A program made the translations under genes and the position numbers. A stretch of DNA of 49,463 bases, taken from positions 1-49,463 of the forward strand of contig CALCGD010000085.1 of the NCBI GenBank assembly GCA_937900875.1, read 5' to 3'. The stretch is from an uncultured Flavobacteriales bacterium (GTDB taxonomy: Bacteria > Bacteroidota > Bacteroidia > UBA10329). Shown piece after piece: positions 28,542 to 37,422 of the stretch (positions are counted from its first letter, which is position 1; every line of letters starts with the position of its first letter). Below the pieces are notes generated by a model, which was given only the letters and a program-made list of their open reading frames with translations, was not told the origin of the DNA and ran no database searches.

Positions 28542-29744
28542 CTACTGTTTCTTAGCCACACCTCGCACATCGTACTCGCGTTTAGTAACACGAATTTCGT
28601 TTTCGAGTCGTTGTTTTGTTCTAAAACCAAGCAGATGAAATATTTCAATGACCATCAAACGAGCAACACGCTTATTTACTATCAATGTGTGCTTATCCTG
28701 CTTGTCTCTAGTTACTCCAGGTAGGATTGTAAGCAGCTGTTCCACCTTAAGTTTTCTCAACACTGCAGAAAGTTTGAGCCAATATTTTGAGACTTCTCTA
28801 ACTAGGAAAAAACCATCATCGCCTTGCGATTGGTAAAGCGGCATAAAAATTCTACCAGTTTCTTGAGCCAACACTTCTCCATGGACATTATCTGCCAGCG
28901 GTTGTGCTTCTTTTACTGCTTGTAAATTTGAAAAGCCAGGGCGCATTTTAAACTCATCTCCTGCTAAAACGGCCTTCCTATGTCGTACTTCATAAACACG
29001 GTCCATGTTTACGTTAGACGCGGCCAAGGTGAGGTGGTGCTTGCCAAAATCTGACGCTTCATCCTTCGAAATGAGACCACCATGCACTAACGATAACCAC
29101 ACAAAAGCTTTATGATACTTCACGCTATCTGGATGATAATGTTCTCCAGCTTCAAAAGCCAAGGATGGATAGCCGATTTCCATAACCCAACTCAGTATAG
29201 GTCCAACTAGAAATTCCTCGATTCCAATGATTACAGGTAATGGGAATTTTGTAGCAAAGTTTCTATTAATCAGCGTATCGTTTAGAGTGATAAACGGAAC
29301 GGTTGGCGCTGAAGTAGTGTGTAAATCGATGCAATACACTTGATGCTCGTGCTTTCGAAAGATTTCCTTGCCGATGGCATAAAGCTCTAATTGCTCTTTT
29401 TCGTCAGCATTCGCTGTTTCAAAATTGATGTCTCCTTTTTCGATAGCTCGGATACGCTTCTTGGTCCAAATTCGGTTTAAATCCTCCGATTCGAACCGTA
29501 TGTTTTTCTCAAGTGCATTTAGATTTCCTGCCAGGGCATAAATGCTACCATTTATAACAGGCTGAGTTTCCTCAATTTCCTTCATCACTTCCATAAGGGC
29601 TAGAACGCCAGCTGCTTCATTGCCGTGTACTCCACCAAAGAAGACCAGAACTGGTCCTTCTTTTTTCCCATGAAACTCACCAATAATCCGTTCGGTTTCG
29701 AAATGTTTATCGAACGTTTTGCTGTAAAATCGTGTTTTGCTCAA
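28542..29744 (-). CDS. Succinylglutamate desuccinylase/aspartoacylase family zinc deacylase
   Basis: A 400-residue zinc-dependent amidohydrolase of the AstE/AspA family. The zinc ligands HxxE sit in FFGGVHGNEAAG (about residue 40), the third ligand in YCIDLHTTSAP, and a catalytic Glu probably in LAFEAGEHYHP. The C-terminal 150 residues form a beta-rich domain (VLAGDEFKMRPGF, EVLAQETGRIFMPLY), then a helical tail. Family members remove acyl groups from N-acyl amino acids. It is three bases downstream of the GCS2-CBS amidoligase gene, so the pair is very likely one operon: one enzyme makes an amide bond and the other cuts one. The actual substrate is not deducible here. Confidence 0.85.
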   Translation of the reverse strand: MSKTRFYSKTFDKHFETERIIGEFHGKKEGPVLVFFGGVHGNEAAGVLALMEVMKEIEETQPVINGSIYALAGNLNALEKNIRFESEDLNRIWTKKRIRAIEKGDINFETANADEKEQLELYAIGKEIFRKHEHQVYCIDLHTTSAPTVPFITLNDTLINRNFATKFPLPVIIGIEEFLVGPILSWVMEIGYPSLAFEAGEHYHPDSVKYHKAFVWLSLVHGGLISKDEASDFGKHHLTLAASNVNMDRVYEVRHRKAVLAGDEFKMRPGFSNLQAVKEAQPLADNVHGEVLAQETGRIFMPLYQSQGDDGFFLVREVSKYWLKLSAVLRKLKVEQLLTILPGVTRDKQDKHTLIVNKRVARLMVIEIFHLLGFRTKQRLENEIRVTKREYDVRGVAKKQ

Positions 29745-29747
29745 CTC

Positions 29748-31622
29748 CTACTCTTCTTCCAATTCAACCACATCAAACTTAGTAATAACGCCTACCAATT
29801 TGCCATGATATATGACAGGTAACGACCCAATTCCTTTCTCAATCATCAGCTTCTTTGCAGCCGCAATGCTCTCGTTTGGTTCTACAGTAACCACGTTGCG
29901 TTCCATTATTTCTGAGGCAAACCTGTTTCCGTACTCACCGAACTTCTCCTTTGCCAGTTTTAGGTTAGTTGTTGTAATAATCCCGATACATTCCCCCGCT
30001 TCGTTTTCCACCGGTAAATGATGAAACGACCGCCACTTCATTATTTTCTCAACCAACTCCACCAAATCATGCTCATGAACGGTTTGTGGGTCGGTGCTCA
30101 TAACCTGATAAACTTGCTCTAGTTTGAGTTCATTTCCAGTGAGTTGAGATAAATTTGCCTGCTCCCATTCCCCTACTGGTTTTCCACTACACTGATTTCG
30201 ATGCATTAGTGCCGTCATTCTTCTCAGTGCAACGTCTTTTAAATGCCCCTCTTTCAGTGACCTATAAGCTCCAGTCATCCACTGCGCACCATTTCTGCTA
30301 GTTAGTCTTTGACGAATAACCCCTAGGTAATTTCGGATAGAAGCATCGTCAATCCCCGCCTTACGAAGGCCGTTTTCTGCAATGGGAAGCAATTCATCAT
30401 GAATAAGTTCTTTGGTATCTACCACTTTGCCCATCCATTGCAGTTTGGTTTCCATGCCGCTTATTGCAGCACGTAAGAAATTGGCTTTCACTCTTCTAAA
30501 ATCCATTTTCTCCCACATTTTAGAATACTCTTCTGGCATTCCCTTCATCAACCCTACCCAAAAAGCAAAATTGGCCATCTCATCCAATATTGTTGGTCCA
30601 GATGGAATGTATCTATTCTCGATTCTCAAATGTGCAACGCCATTTGCAACGCCATAACATGGCCTGTTCCAACGGTAAACAGTACCGTTGTGCATTCTGA
30701 GTGCCTTTAGTTCTGGGATTTTTCCTTGTTTTAGTAATTCCAGAGAATCGTGCTCAACATCTGCCGCCACCAAGAATGTAAAGCGTGCAATATCTTCTTT
30801 AAAAATCTCCGAAATTGATTCTCTTACCCAGCGCGTTCCGAACGTGACACGCGGTTGCTGCTCTCTTATTAGTGTTGAGCCATTTCGGATATCCACACTT
30901 TGCTGAAATAGTGCTATGCGTGTTTCTGCCCATAATTCTTTTCCAAGCAATAATGGAGAATTAGCAGAAACTGCGAGAACGGGTCCAGATATGGCCTGCG
31001 CCCAATTATACTGCGCTACTGCATCATCTTGTTCTATTTGAAGATGTGCTTGAAAACTAGTGTTGCAAGCCTCAAAAACAATAGAATCGTGCTTGGCAAT
31101 GAGCTGATCAACTCCCTGAATATTCAGTTCGAATTCCCCTCCCTTATGCTCCTTCATCCTTCGGTTTAATTCCTCAAACCGAGGATTGACTGTCATATGT
31201 TCGAATTCAACATGACGCGGAGTAATGGTTGGCAATATTCCAGTGAGCACAATATGAAGTTGCCTTTTTTCGGCTTCAAACTGCACTCGTTCCATCAGTG
31301 TTCTGAGCTGGTTTTCTAATTTGTCAAATCCATCCTTGGTGAGTTCTTGGGGGTCGAGATTTAACTCCATGTTGTATTTAGCCAACTCTGTGGTAAAGTG
31401 TGGGTCATTTACAGCCTTCATCAATTCAGAACAAGCATCTGCAGGCTCCCAGTTCCTATTTGTAATACAAAACTCTTGTTCCGCACCGATGCGCTGTATT
31501 CCACTTTCAAACTTCCTTTCAGCAATCATCTGATCGAAAGCATCTATGTCGTGAAGAATATGGCGAAGGAAATTTGCGCGTTCGCGCAAATTGGAAATTG
31601 ATTTTACTGATTCGTCTCCCAT
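29748..31622 (-). CDS. GCS2-family carboxylate-amine ligase fused to a CBS domain pair
   Basis: A 624-residue cytoplasmic protein. The start at 31622 (MGDESVKSI) fits the family; a further in-frame start at 31670 adds 16 unlikely residues. Residues about 1-470 are a glutamate-cysteine ligase type 2 fold: IGAEQEFCIT (metal/substrate Glu), FEHMTVNPRFEELN, FEACNTSFQAHLQI, SANSPLLLGKELWAETR and HLRIENRYIPSGPT. Residues about 490-620 are two CBS motifs (MSTDPQTVHEHD, FHHLPVENEAGE, IMERNVVTVEPNE, IGSLPVIYHGKLVGVI) that usually bind adenine nucleotides. ATP-dependent ligation of an amino acid to a carboxylate, with CBS regulation, is likely; the product is unknown. It need not be glutathione synthesis, since no partner gshB lies here. 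Confidence 0.85.
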   Translation of the reverse strand: MGDESVKSISNLRERANFLRHILHDIDAFDQMIAERKFESGIQRIGAEQEFCITNRNWEPADACSELMKAVNDPHFTTELAKYNMELNLDPQELTKDGFDKLENQLRTLMERVQFEAEKRQLHIVLTGILPTITPRHVEFEHMTVNPRFEELNRRMKEHKGGEFELNIQGVDQLIAKHDSIVFEACNTSFQAHLQIEQDDAVAQYNWAQAISGPVLAVSANSPLLLGKELWAETRIALFQQSVDIRNGSTLIREQQPRVTFGTRWVRESISEIFKEDIARFTFLVAADVEHDSLELLKQGKIPELKALRMHNGTVYRWNRPCYGVANGVAHLRIENRYIPSGPTILDEMANFAFWVGLMKGMPEEYSKMWEKMDFRRVKANFLRAAISGMETKLQWMGKVVDTKELIHDELLPIAENGLRKAGIDDASIRNYLGVIRQRLTSRNGAQWMTGAYRSLKEGHLKDVALRRMTALMHRNQCSGKPVGEWEQANLSQLTGNELKLEQVYQVMSTDPQTVHEHDLVELVEKIMKWRSFHHLPVENEAGECIGIITTTNLKLAKEKFGEYGNRFASEIMERNVVTVEPNESIAAAKKLMIEKGIGSLPVIYHGKLVGVITKFDVVELEEE

Positions 31623-31708
31623 TTCTAATTCGTTGCAAAAAAGGTAGGAATCATTCCTAAACAACACCAAGACAATCCTTAACTTCGTGCAAAATTCTAT
31701 TCCCAGCT

Positions 31709-32860
31709 ATGAAAAACATTTACCTATCCGCAATATTTTCGCTTTTAGCATTTTCAACTTATGCTCAGATGACCACACAATCGTGGGATTTTGAAGGTGA
31801 AAGCCGACAATATTTACAATACGTTCCATCAATTTACAGCGCTAGCGAGTCGGTTCCTTTGGTCATTGCCTTGCATGGATTGGGGGATAACATGAACAAT
31901 TTTTCAGGTGTTGGTTTCCAATATGTAGCCGATACAGCCAACTTTATTCTGGTATACCCTGAAGCTTTGGAGTTCATCGCGCCAATAATTGGCAGCATGG
32001 GCAATGCTTGGAATTCTGGTGCAGGAACATTTGGCATATACCCTAGTGCAGATATTGATGATGTTGGTTTCATTAACGCCATTATGGATTCTGTAAGTGC
32101 ACATTACAATATCGACCAATCGAAAATCTACTTAACTGGGTTTAGCATGGGTGGATTTATGTCCAACAGACTTGCTTGTCAACTCACTGGGAGGGTTGCC
32201 GCGGTAGCCTCAGTTGCCGGAACCGTTGGAGATGGTTATACCTGTTCTCCTTCAGAGAGTATTCCAATGTGTCATTTCCATGGTACTACTGATACTAATG
32301 TTGGATACGGAACAGACGGTGGTGGTGACCAAGACAACACGTTTGGACTTAGCGCTGTACAGTGGATTGATTTCTGGAATACAAATGATGGTTGCGGAAA
32401 TGTAAGTCTTGATGGTCAGTTTCCAGATACAGAGTCAGATGCATACACGGTTGAGTATGTAGAATATGCAGGTTGCACTGATAATTCTCGTGTTGTGCAC
32501 TACAAAGTGAATGGCGCTGATCACGTTTGGCTAGGACCTAATAACGATGTATTCTACACCCTTGAAATCTGGAAATTCTTCTTGGGTCTTTCTCCAACCA
32601 ACCTAATTCCTGCAAGCGTTTCTGATATTGAATTAGCAACTATTGGCGTTTATCCGAATCCAACTTCCGACATGATTCGAATTGAAAATGTTTCTTCTAA
32701 AATTCTGAACGTGTCTGTTTTTAACACCGCAGGACAAATGGTCAAAGAATTCGCAGGAAGCAACCTGTCTGTTGATGTAAGCGAACTTACCCAAGGTGTT
32801 TATCAGATAATGGTAGCAACTGAAAAAGGATTATTCTCGAACACGTTTATTAAGAACTAA
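31709..32860 (+). CDS. Secreted PHB-depolymerase-like esterase with T9SS type A sorting domain
   Basis: A 383-residue exported esterase. Signal peptide MKNIYLSAIFSLLAFSTYAQ. The catalytic domain of the LpqC/PHB depolymerase family has PLVIALHGLGDN (oxyanion HG), the elbow LTGFSMGGFMSN with Ser146, PMCHFHGTTDTNVGY (catalytic Asp region) and NGADHVWLG (catalytic His). The C-terminus from about 305 is a type A sorting domain (IGVYPNPTSD, ending NTFIKN). It probably hydrolyses extracellular polyesters, feruloyl or acetyl esters; the substrate is not determined. It is divergent from the GCS2 gene and ends at a strong bidirectional terminator. Confidence 0.87.
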   Translation: MKNIYLSAIFSLLAFSTYAQMTTQSWDFEGESRQYLQYVPSIYSASESVPLVIALHGLGDNMNNFSGVGFQYVADTANFILVYPEALEFIAPIIGSMGNAWNSGAGTFGIYPSADIDDVGFINAIMDSVSAHYNIDQSKIYLTGFSMGGFMSNRLACQLTGRVAAVASVAGTVGDGYTCSPSESIPMCHFHGTTDTNVGYGTDGGGDQDNTFGLSAVQWIDFWNTNDGCGNVSLDGQFPDTESDAYTVEYVEYAGCTDNSRVVHYKVNGADHVWLGPNNDVFYTLEIWKFFLGLSPTNLIPASVSDIELATIGVYPNPTSDMIRIENVSSKILNVSVFNTAGQMVKEFAGSNLSVDVSELTQGVYQIMVATEKGLFSNTFIKN

Positions 32861-32879
32861 TCGAGCAAGGTTTTAACAT

Positions 32880-32915
32880 AAAAAGCCCGTTCCGAATTAT
32901 CGGAACGGGCTTTTT
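32880..32915. terminator. Bidirectional rho-independent terminator
   Basis: A perfect 15-base stem (32880-32894 with 32901-32915) and six-base loop AATTAT. Five A precede and five T follow the GC-rich core GCCCGTTCCG, so it can end transcription on both strands. It lies between the convergent esterase and PDZ genes. Confidence 0.92.
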
Positions 32916-32940
32916 CTTGCGCTACAACTAGAATTCCTGT

Positions 32941-34422
32941 TTATTGCTTAATAATCTTCCGTGTGAATTGCTTTTCATTTTGAGCTATTATCAAAAAATA
33001 AAAACCGTTAGGCTGACTGCTGATATCCAATTGATCTTTATAAAATCCAGTGAAATTGCTAAGGGTTTCCTCATGCACTTTTCTACCAACTTGATCGAAG
33101 ATTAAAATCCTAGTCTTTCGTTTCTCCGGCAATTCAAACTCTAGATTGAATAGCCCGTTATTTGGATTTGGAGAAAACTCTATTCTACTCGGTGCTAATT
33201 CTTCTTTGAAATTTACGTTAGCCGGACCAGTAAGCATTTGTTCCTCTTCTTTGGTGCAGTCTTTCATTTCAATGACAACATTCACCTCTTTAATTACATC
33301 AATCGACCAAGGTCCTTTCCCCACTCCAATATCACACTTTGGGGAATGGAATACTCGCGTATCATTTGATGTTTTTTCACGGTTCCCCAAGCTCCCCGAA
33401 GTATTGAAAATCTGATCCTCTCGTTTATACTCAACATCTAAATTATCACCTGCTTTTCTAGCAGAAATAACATCAGCCAATTCATCAAAATTATTTACGT
33501 TTTTACCGTCAAGCTTCAAAATTCTATCTCCGCTTTTAAGCCCCATAATTTCAGCCGAACTTTCGTCAATTACCTGACCTATGAGAACACCGTTATCCTG
33601 TCCAGAATAACATTCTCCGCTGGTAATACCAAGAAAGGCACCGTCTTCATTTGTTTTCTGATCAAACTCCGCATCAATACTCATTTCTTGGATGTATTGT
33701 CGCATTTCCTCCGGTTTCGCACCACCCTCAAAATGAAACCGTTGATTTCCGTTTGGTGCCATTCGCTGCACACTAAAATCATGGTCTTTAGCAGCTCCTA
33801 ACGAAATTAGCTGAGCGCTTTCAGCCCCGTTACGTAAGTATTTCACATTCACCTCCTGACCTATTTCGAAGGATTGAATAATCTGCTGGAGCTGCGTATT
33901 AGAAGTAATTGGAGTAGTGTTTACTGCAATTATTATATCATCGGCAAGTAAGCCCGCTTTTTCAGCGGCACTTTCTTTAACCACAGAAGTAATCAGAGCT
34001 CCTTTCTGTCCATTCTTCTCGTATGTAGCAGGATAAACACCAAGCAACGGGCGTTTCTCAAGTTTGTCTTGAGTCCAATTGTTATGCCCCTCACCAGTCA
34101 CTTCCACATCAATATCGTGCTCCATTTCACCCTTCACATGCTTCCGAACCTTAATTTCCAGCCTTTCTCCCGTACCCGTAATATCTAGGTCATCCATTAT
34201 GCCCAAATCCTTCAGAATATCATGAATGTTCGCACCATCCGCTGCATTAATTTCTTTACTGATTTTGGTTACTTCTCCATTTTCAATCACTTCAATGTCG
34301 ATAGTGATTTTCTGTTTTGTTGATTGACTATCCGCATCCTGAGCCACCGCCAAAGTGAACATCCCTGCAACCAACATGCTGGTAATGGTGCTCATCTGAA
34401 AAAATAAGTTCATGTTTTTCAT
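32941..34422 (-). CDS. Exported tandem-PDZ protein with T9SS type A sorting domain
   Basis: A 493-residue exported protein. The N-terminus has a signal peptide (ending TLAVAQ). A domain at about 35-110 is acidic and basic in alternation (DIEVIENGEVTKISKEI). Two PDZ domains follow: about 120-210 (LLGVYPATY, SAAEKAGLLADDIIIAVN) and about 260-350 (FLGITSGECY, SAEIMGLKSGDRILKLDG). The last 80 residues form a type A sorting domain (IEFSPNPNNG, ending TRKIIKQ). No protease triad or other enzyme motif is present, so PDZ would serve binding only. Downstream of it is the bidirectional terminator. Confidence 0.85.
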   Translation of the reverse strand: MKNMNLFFQMSTITSMLVAGMFTLAVAQDADSQSTKQKITIDIEVIENGEVTKISKEINAADGANIHDILKDLGIMDDLDITGTGERLEIKVRKHVKGEMEHDIDVEVTGEGHNNWTQDKLEKRPLLGVYPATYEKNGQKGALITSVVKESAAEKAGLLADDIIIAVNTTPITSNTQLQQIIQSFEIGQEVNVKYLRNGAESAQLISLGAAKDHDFSVQRMAPNGNQRFHFEGGAKPEEMRQYIQEMSIDAEFDQKTNEDGAFLGITSGECYSGQDNGVLIGQVIDESSAEIMGLKSGDRILKLDGKNVNNFDELADVISARKAGDNLDVEYKREDQIFNTSGSLGNREKTSNDTRVFHSPKCDIGVGKGPWSIDVIKEVNVVIEMKDCTKEEEQMLTGPANVNFKEELAPSRIEFSPNPNNGLFNLEFELPEKRKTRILIFDQVGRKVHEETLSNFTGFYKDQLDISSQPNGFYFLIIAQNEKQFTRKIIKQ

Positions 34423-34504
34423 AGTACAAGAATTTGAAGTTCACCCAAAGTTAGTCCGACAATGAATGCCGAAATGTTAGCGTCTGTTAACGAAAGTTAA
34501 GTGG

Positions 34505-35470
34505 TTACTGAACTATTAGCTTAGTTCTGACCTCCCCTTTGTTAGTAGAAAGTACAGCTATGTAACTGCCAGAATTTAAACGTGGTAAGCGTACTATTCT
34601 AGATAATGGAGTCAATTCTGACACCAGCTGACCTGATACTGAATAGATGAGAATATCTTTCACTAACGCGCTGCATACCAACTCATGCTTCTCCCTATCC
34701 TGAAATACATGAATGTTCGTTTCAGAGGATGAAGTTTCTGGAACATCATTCGGAGGTTCTGCACAAAACGAAAAGAAAGGAATTTCCATAACTGTTGTCA
34801 GTTGATTGAACCATTCAAAATATTCCAACATACTTGGTGCTGCGAATGAACTGCTAGAAGAAGCTGTCATTACTGGTCCTCCACCTGATGGATTTCCTAA
34901 TGCCGTTAATGAATAATTGTAAGTATCGGGCTCTAAACACAGGCCATGCTGCCAATATTGACCTTGAGTTTCCATCGTAAAAGTGCCTGAATCGACTACA
35001 GCTTGTTCAGAATCGGTAACAATCCAATGAAAATCGCCAAGAACCAATGCTCCGCCCCAATTCTGAAAGGTAATTATGAGAGAATCGCAGGGGGTATCTG
35101 CACATAAAGACTGATTTAACTGCCATGCACACTGCAGAGTGTCATAAAAACCAGTATGCAATTCTAATTCCCCTACAAAATCATCGGTTGGGTCTAATAC
35201 GCCTGGTCTCACAGCCAATGTATGTACAGACTCCTGTCCAATTCCGAAAAAATTCACTTCTTCTTTAGCCAAAGTGTCTCCATTAGAGTCGATTAAAACA
35301 AATCCCGGATAATCGAATAATTCCGAGCTATTATTCTCAACATGAACGATTATAGAAGTATCAGTGAACGGACTGTACTGAATAGAAACAAAGTTTAAAT
35401 CGCTGCAAGGATCTTGTGCAATTGCGAAAGATGCAATGAGCAAAACTGGAAACAGAAGAATGTTTTTCAT
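34505..35470 (-). CDS. Exported protein with degenerate T9SS type A-like C-terminus
   Basis: A 321-residue protein, unrecognised apart from its ends. Signal peptide MKNILLFPVLLIASFAIAQ. The mature part begins with DPCSDLNFVSIQYSPFTD and looks all-beta with several cysteines (LQCAWQLNQSLCADTPCDS). The C-terminal 75 residues keep the pattern of a type A sorting domain (ILIYSVSGQLVSEL, LNSGSYIAVLSTNKG, TKLIVQ) but its first motif is IHVFQDREKHEL instead of the usual YPNP. It follows the aminotransferase gene by 83 bases and precedes the PDZ gene by 82 bases on the same strand. Confidence 0.72.
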   Translation of the reverse strand: MKNILLFPVLLIASFAIAQDPCSDLNFVSIQYSPFTDTSIIVHVENNSSELFDYPGFVLIDSNGDTLAKEEVNFFGIGQESVHTLAVRPGVLDPTDDFVGELELHTGFYDTLQCAWQLNQSLCADTPCDSLIITFQNWGGALVLGDFHWIVTDSEQAVVDSGTFTMETQGQYWQHGLCLEPDTYNYSLTALGNPSGGGPVMTASSSSSFAAPSMLEYFEWFNQLTTVMEIPFFSFCAEPPNDVPETSSSETNIHVFQDREKHELVCSALVKDILIYSVSGQLVSELTPLSRIVRLPRLNSGSYIAVLSTNKGEVRTKLIVQ

Positions 35471-35499
35471 AGTTGGAAGTTAAGTCCTTCAAGAAAACG

Positions 35500-35515
35500 C
35501 CTTGCGGCAACAAGG
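35500..35515 (-). terminator. Weak possible terminator downstream of the aminotransferase gene
   Basis: On the minus strand CCTTG (35515-35511), a six-base loop and CAAGG (35504-35500) form a short stem, followed by CG and four T. The stem is only five bases, so this is tentative. Confidence 0.35.
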
Positions 35516-35553
35516 GATGCTTTTATCAAAAATAAACAGACTAATAATCGACT

Positions 35554-36756
35554 TTAGTGGTGCAATAATTTCTCCACACCTATCTTAATTCTGCGGGCCG
35601 CTTCTTTCAGGTTCGATTCTGAAGTAGCATAGGAAAGTCGAATATAACCAGGTGCTCCAAATGCTTCGCCCGGTACCATCGCCACATGACATTCATTCAT
35701 GAAATACATGCATAGGTCATTTGAGTTATTCACCTCCTGACCGTTAAATGAATGACCGAAAAGCGCGCTTACTTCTGGAAACAAGTAAAAAGCTCCACCA
35801 GGCATATTCGTCTTAAAACCTTCAATATTTGAGAACAATTCAGTTACTAAGGCTCTTCTCGTTTCAAACACTTTACGCATATCTTCCAACCAAGACTCAT
35901 CCGTATTCAGCGCTTCTATACTTGCGCGTTGGGCTATGGAATTTGCACCAGACGTTATTTGCCCCTGCATTTTATCACAGGCCTTGGTAATCCAAAGCGG
36001 TGCGCCTATGTAGCCAATTCTATAGCCAGTCATGGCATAAGCCTTCGACACACCGTTTACGGTTATAACCTGATTGTAAACTTCTGGAAATTGAGCCAAG
36101 CTTTCGTGCTTACCACTAAAGTTGATGTGCTCATAAATCTCGTCCGAAATAGCGAACACATTCGGATGACGAGCAATGACTTGCGCAAATCCTTTCAGCT
36201 CTTCCTTGTTGTAATACGTACCGGTAGGATTACTTGGCGAACTGAAAATAATCAGCTTCGTATCTTCATTTATTGCTTCTTCCAACTCTTCGGCAGACGA
36301 CTTAAAGTCGGTGTCAATTCCTGCTGTAATGAACTTGGCCTTTCCATCAGCAAGTTTTACCAACTCTAAATAGCTTACCCAGTACGGAGCAAGAATTATT
36401 ACCTCATCGTCTGGATTAACCAAACTTAAAATCACATTAGCTAGAGACTGCTTAGCTCCAGTGGAAACCAACACTTGTTCGGGTGTGTAATCGAGTCCGT
36501 TCTGGCGCTTGAATTTATCAGAAATGGCTTTTCTCAATTCTGGATAACCAGCTACGGGCGGGTAATGACTCCAGTTTTCGTCAATTGCCTTTTTAGCAGC
36601 TTCTTTTACATGTTCTGGAGCATTCAAATCGGGTTCGCCAAGGCTCAGAGAGATAACATCAATTCCTTCAGCCTGAAGTTCCCGACTCCTTCTTGCCATT
36701 GCAATTGTCTGAGATTCGCTCAGTTTCTTGATTCTGTCTGATAAATGCTTATCCAT
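35554..36756 (-). CDS. Pyridoxal-phosphate aminotransferase, aspartate aminotransferase type
   Basis: A 400-residue cytoplasmic class I/II aminotransferase. Landmarks are SLSLGEPDLNAPEHV, YPPVAGYPELRKAI, TGAKQSLAN, IFSSPSNPTGTYY, FAISDEIYEHI and the PLP Lys in VNGVSKAYAMTGYRIGY, with the substrate-binding Arg in YIRLSYATS. The pattern fits the aspartate aminotransferase I-gamma group, which passes amino groups between aspartate and 2-oxoglutarate. It lies alone, divergent from the DUF7935 gene. The intergenic 36757-36876 shows nothing definite. Confidence 0.92.
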   Translation of the reverse strand: MDKHLSDRIKKLSESQTIAMARRSRELQAEGIDVISLSLGEPDLNAPEHVKEAAKKAIDENWSHYPPVAGYPELRKAISDKFKRQNGLDYTPEQVLVSTGAKQSLANVILSLVNPDDEVIILAPYWVSYLELVKLADGKAKFITAGIDTDFKSSAEELEEAINEDTKLIIFSSPSNPTGTYYNKEELKGFAQVIARHPNVFAISDEIYEHINFSGKHESLAQFPEVYNQVITVNGVSKAYAMTGYRIGYIGAPLWITKACDKMQGQITSGANSIAQRASIEALNTDESWLEDMRKVFETRRALVTELFSNIEGFKTNMPGGAFYLFPEVSALFGHSFNGQEVNNSNDLCMYFMNECHVAMVPGEAFGAPGYIRLSYATSESNLKEAARRIKIGVEKLLHH

Positions 36757-36876
36757 AGAGTGTAATTTTTCGCAAATCTAATGATTGCATTAGTAGGTAA
36801 ATAGGCAGCACCGTCCAATATTGTGAGCCAATGATCCGTTGATGTTGAAAAGGTATTTTTATCCTAAATTTTTACC

Positions 36877-37422
36877 ATGAACGAAGTTGTTGCCACTCTC
36901 CTCGAAATTCTGAAATACACAGTTCCTTCTGGGATCGTTTTTGCCACCGCATATTTCTTGATGCAAAAATTCTTTGAGGAACAGCGCAGCCTTGAATTGA
37001 TAAAGGCGAAAACCGCACAACCCTCGAAATCAGGCAGTGCAACAATCACCTTGAGATTGCAGGCTTACGAGCGGCTAATTTTGCTTTTAGAACGAATAGA
37101 ACCCAGTCAAATGGTTCCAAGGATTCATAAGCCAGGAATAAGTGGAGTGATGATGGCAAGAGAACTTCAGAAGACTGTTAGAGACGAATATGAACACAAT
37201 CTTACTCAACAGATATATGTTTCGGCCCAAGCTTGGAACAAGGTTATTGAAAGCAGAAATGCTATTAATCAGGTAATTGATTTAGCAGCTAATAAGGTTG
37301 GAGAAAACGGTACAGGAGTACAATTTAGCACGGCAATGTTTGAAATCTTGGCCACGGCTGGAGTATCTCCTACCGCAGAAGGAATTGAAACACTCCGTAA
37401 CGAAGCGCGTCAGCTCTTATAA
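36877..37422 (+). CDS. DUF7935 family membrane-anchored protein
   Basis: A 181-residue protein with one N-terminal membrane segment (YTVPSGIVFATAYFLMQKF, about residues 13-32) and a cytoplasmic helical domain. The latter contains ITLRLQAYERLILLLERIEPSQMV, a stretch seen in conserved Bacteroidota proteins. Function is unknown. The 3' end overlaps the convergent meaB gene by 13 bases. Confidence 0.78.
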   Translation: MNEVVATLLEILKYTVPSGIVFATAYFLMQKFFEEQRSLELIKAKTAQPSKSGSATITLRLQAYERLILLLERIEPSQMVPRIHKPGISGVMMARELQKTVRDEYEHNLTQQIYVSAQAWNKVIESRNAINQVIDLAANKVGENGTGVQFSTAMFEILATAGVSPTAEGIETLRNEARQLL

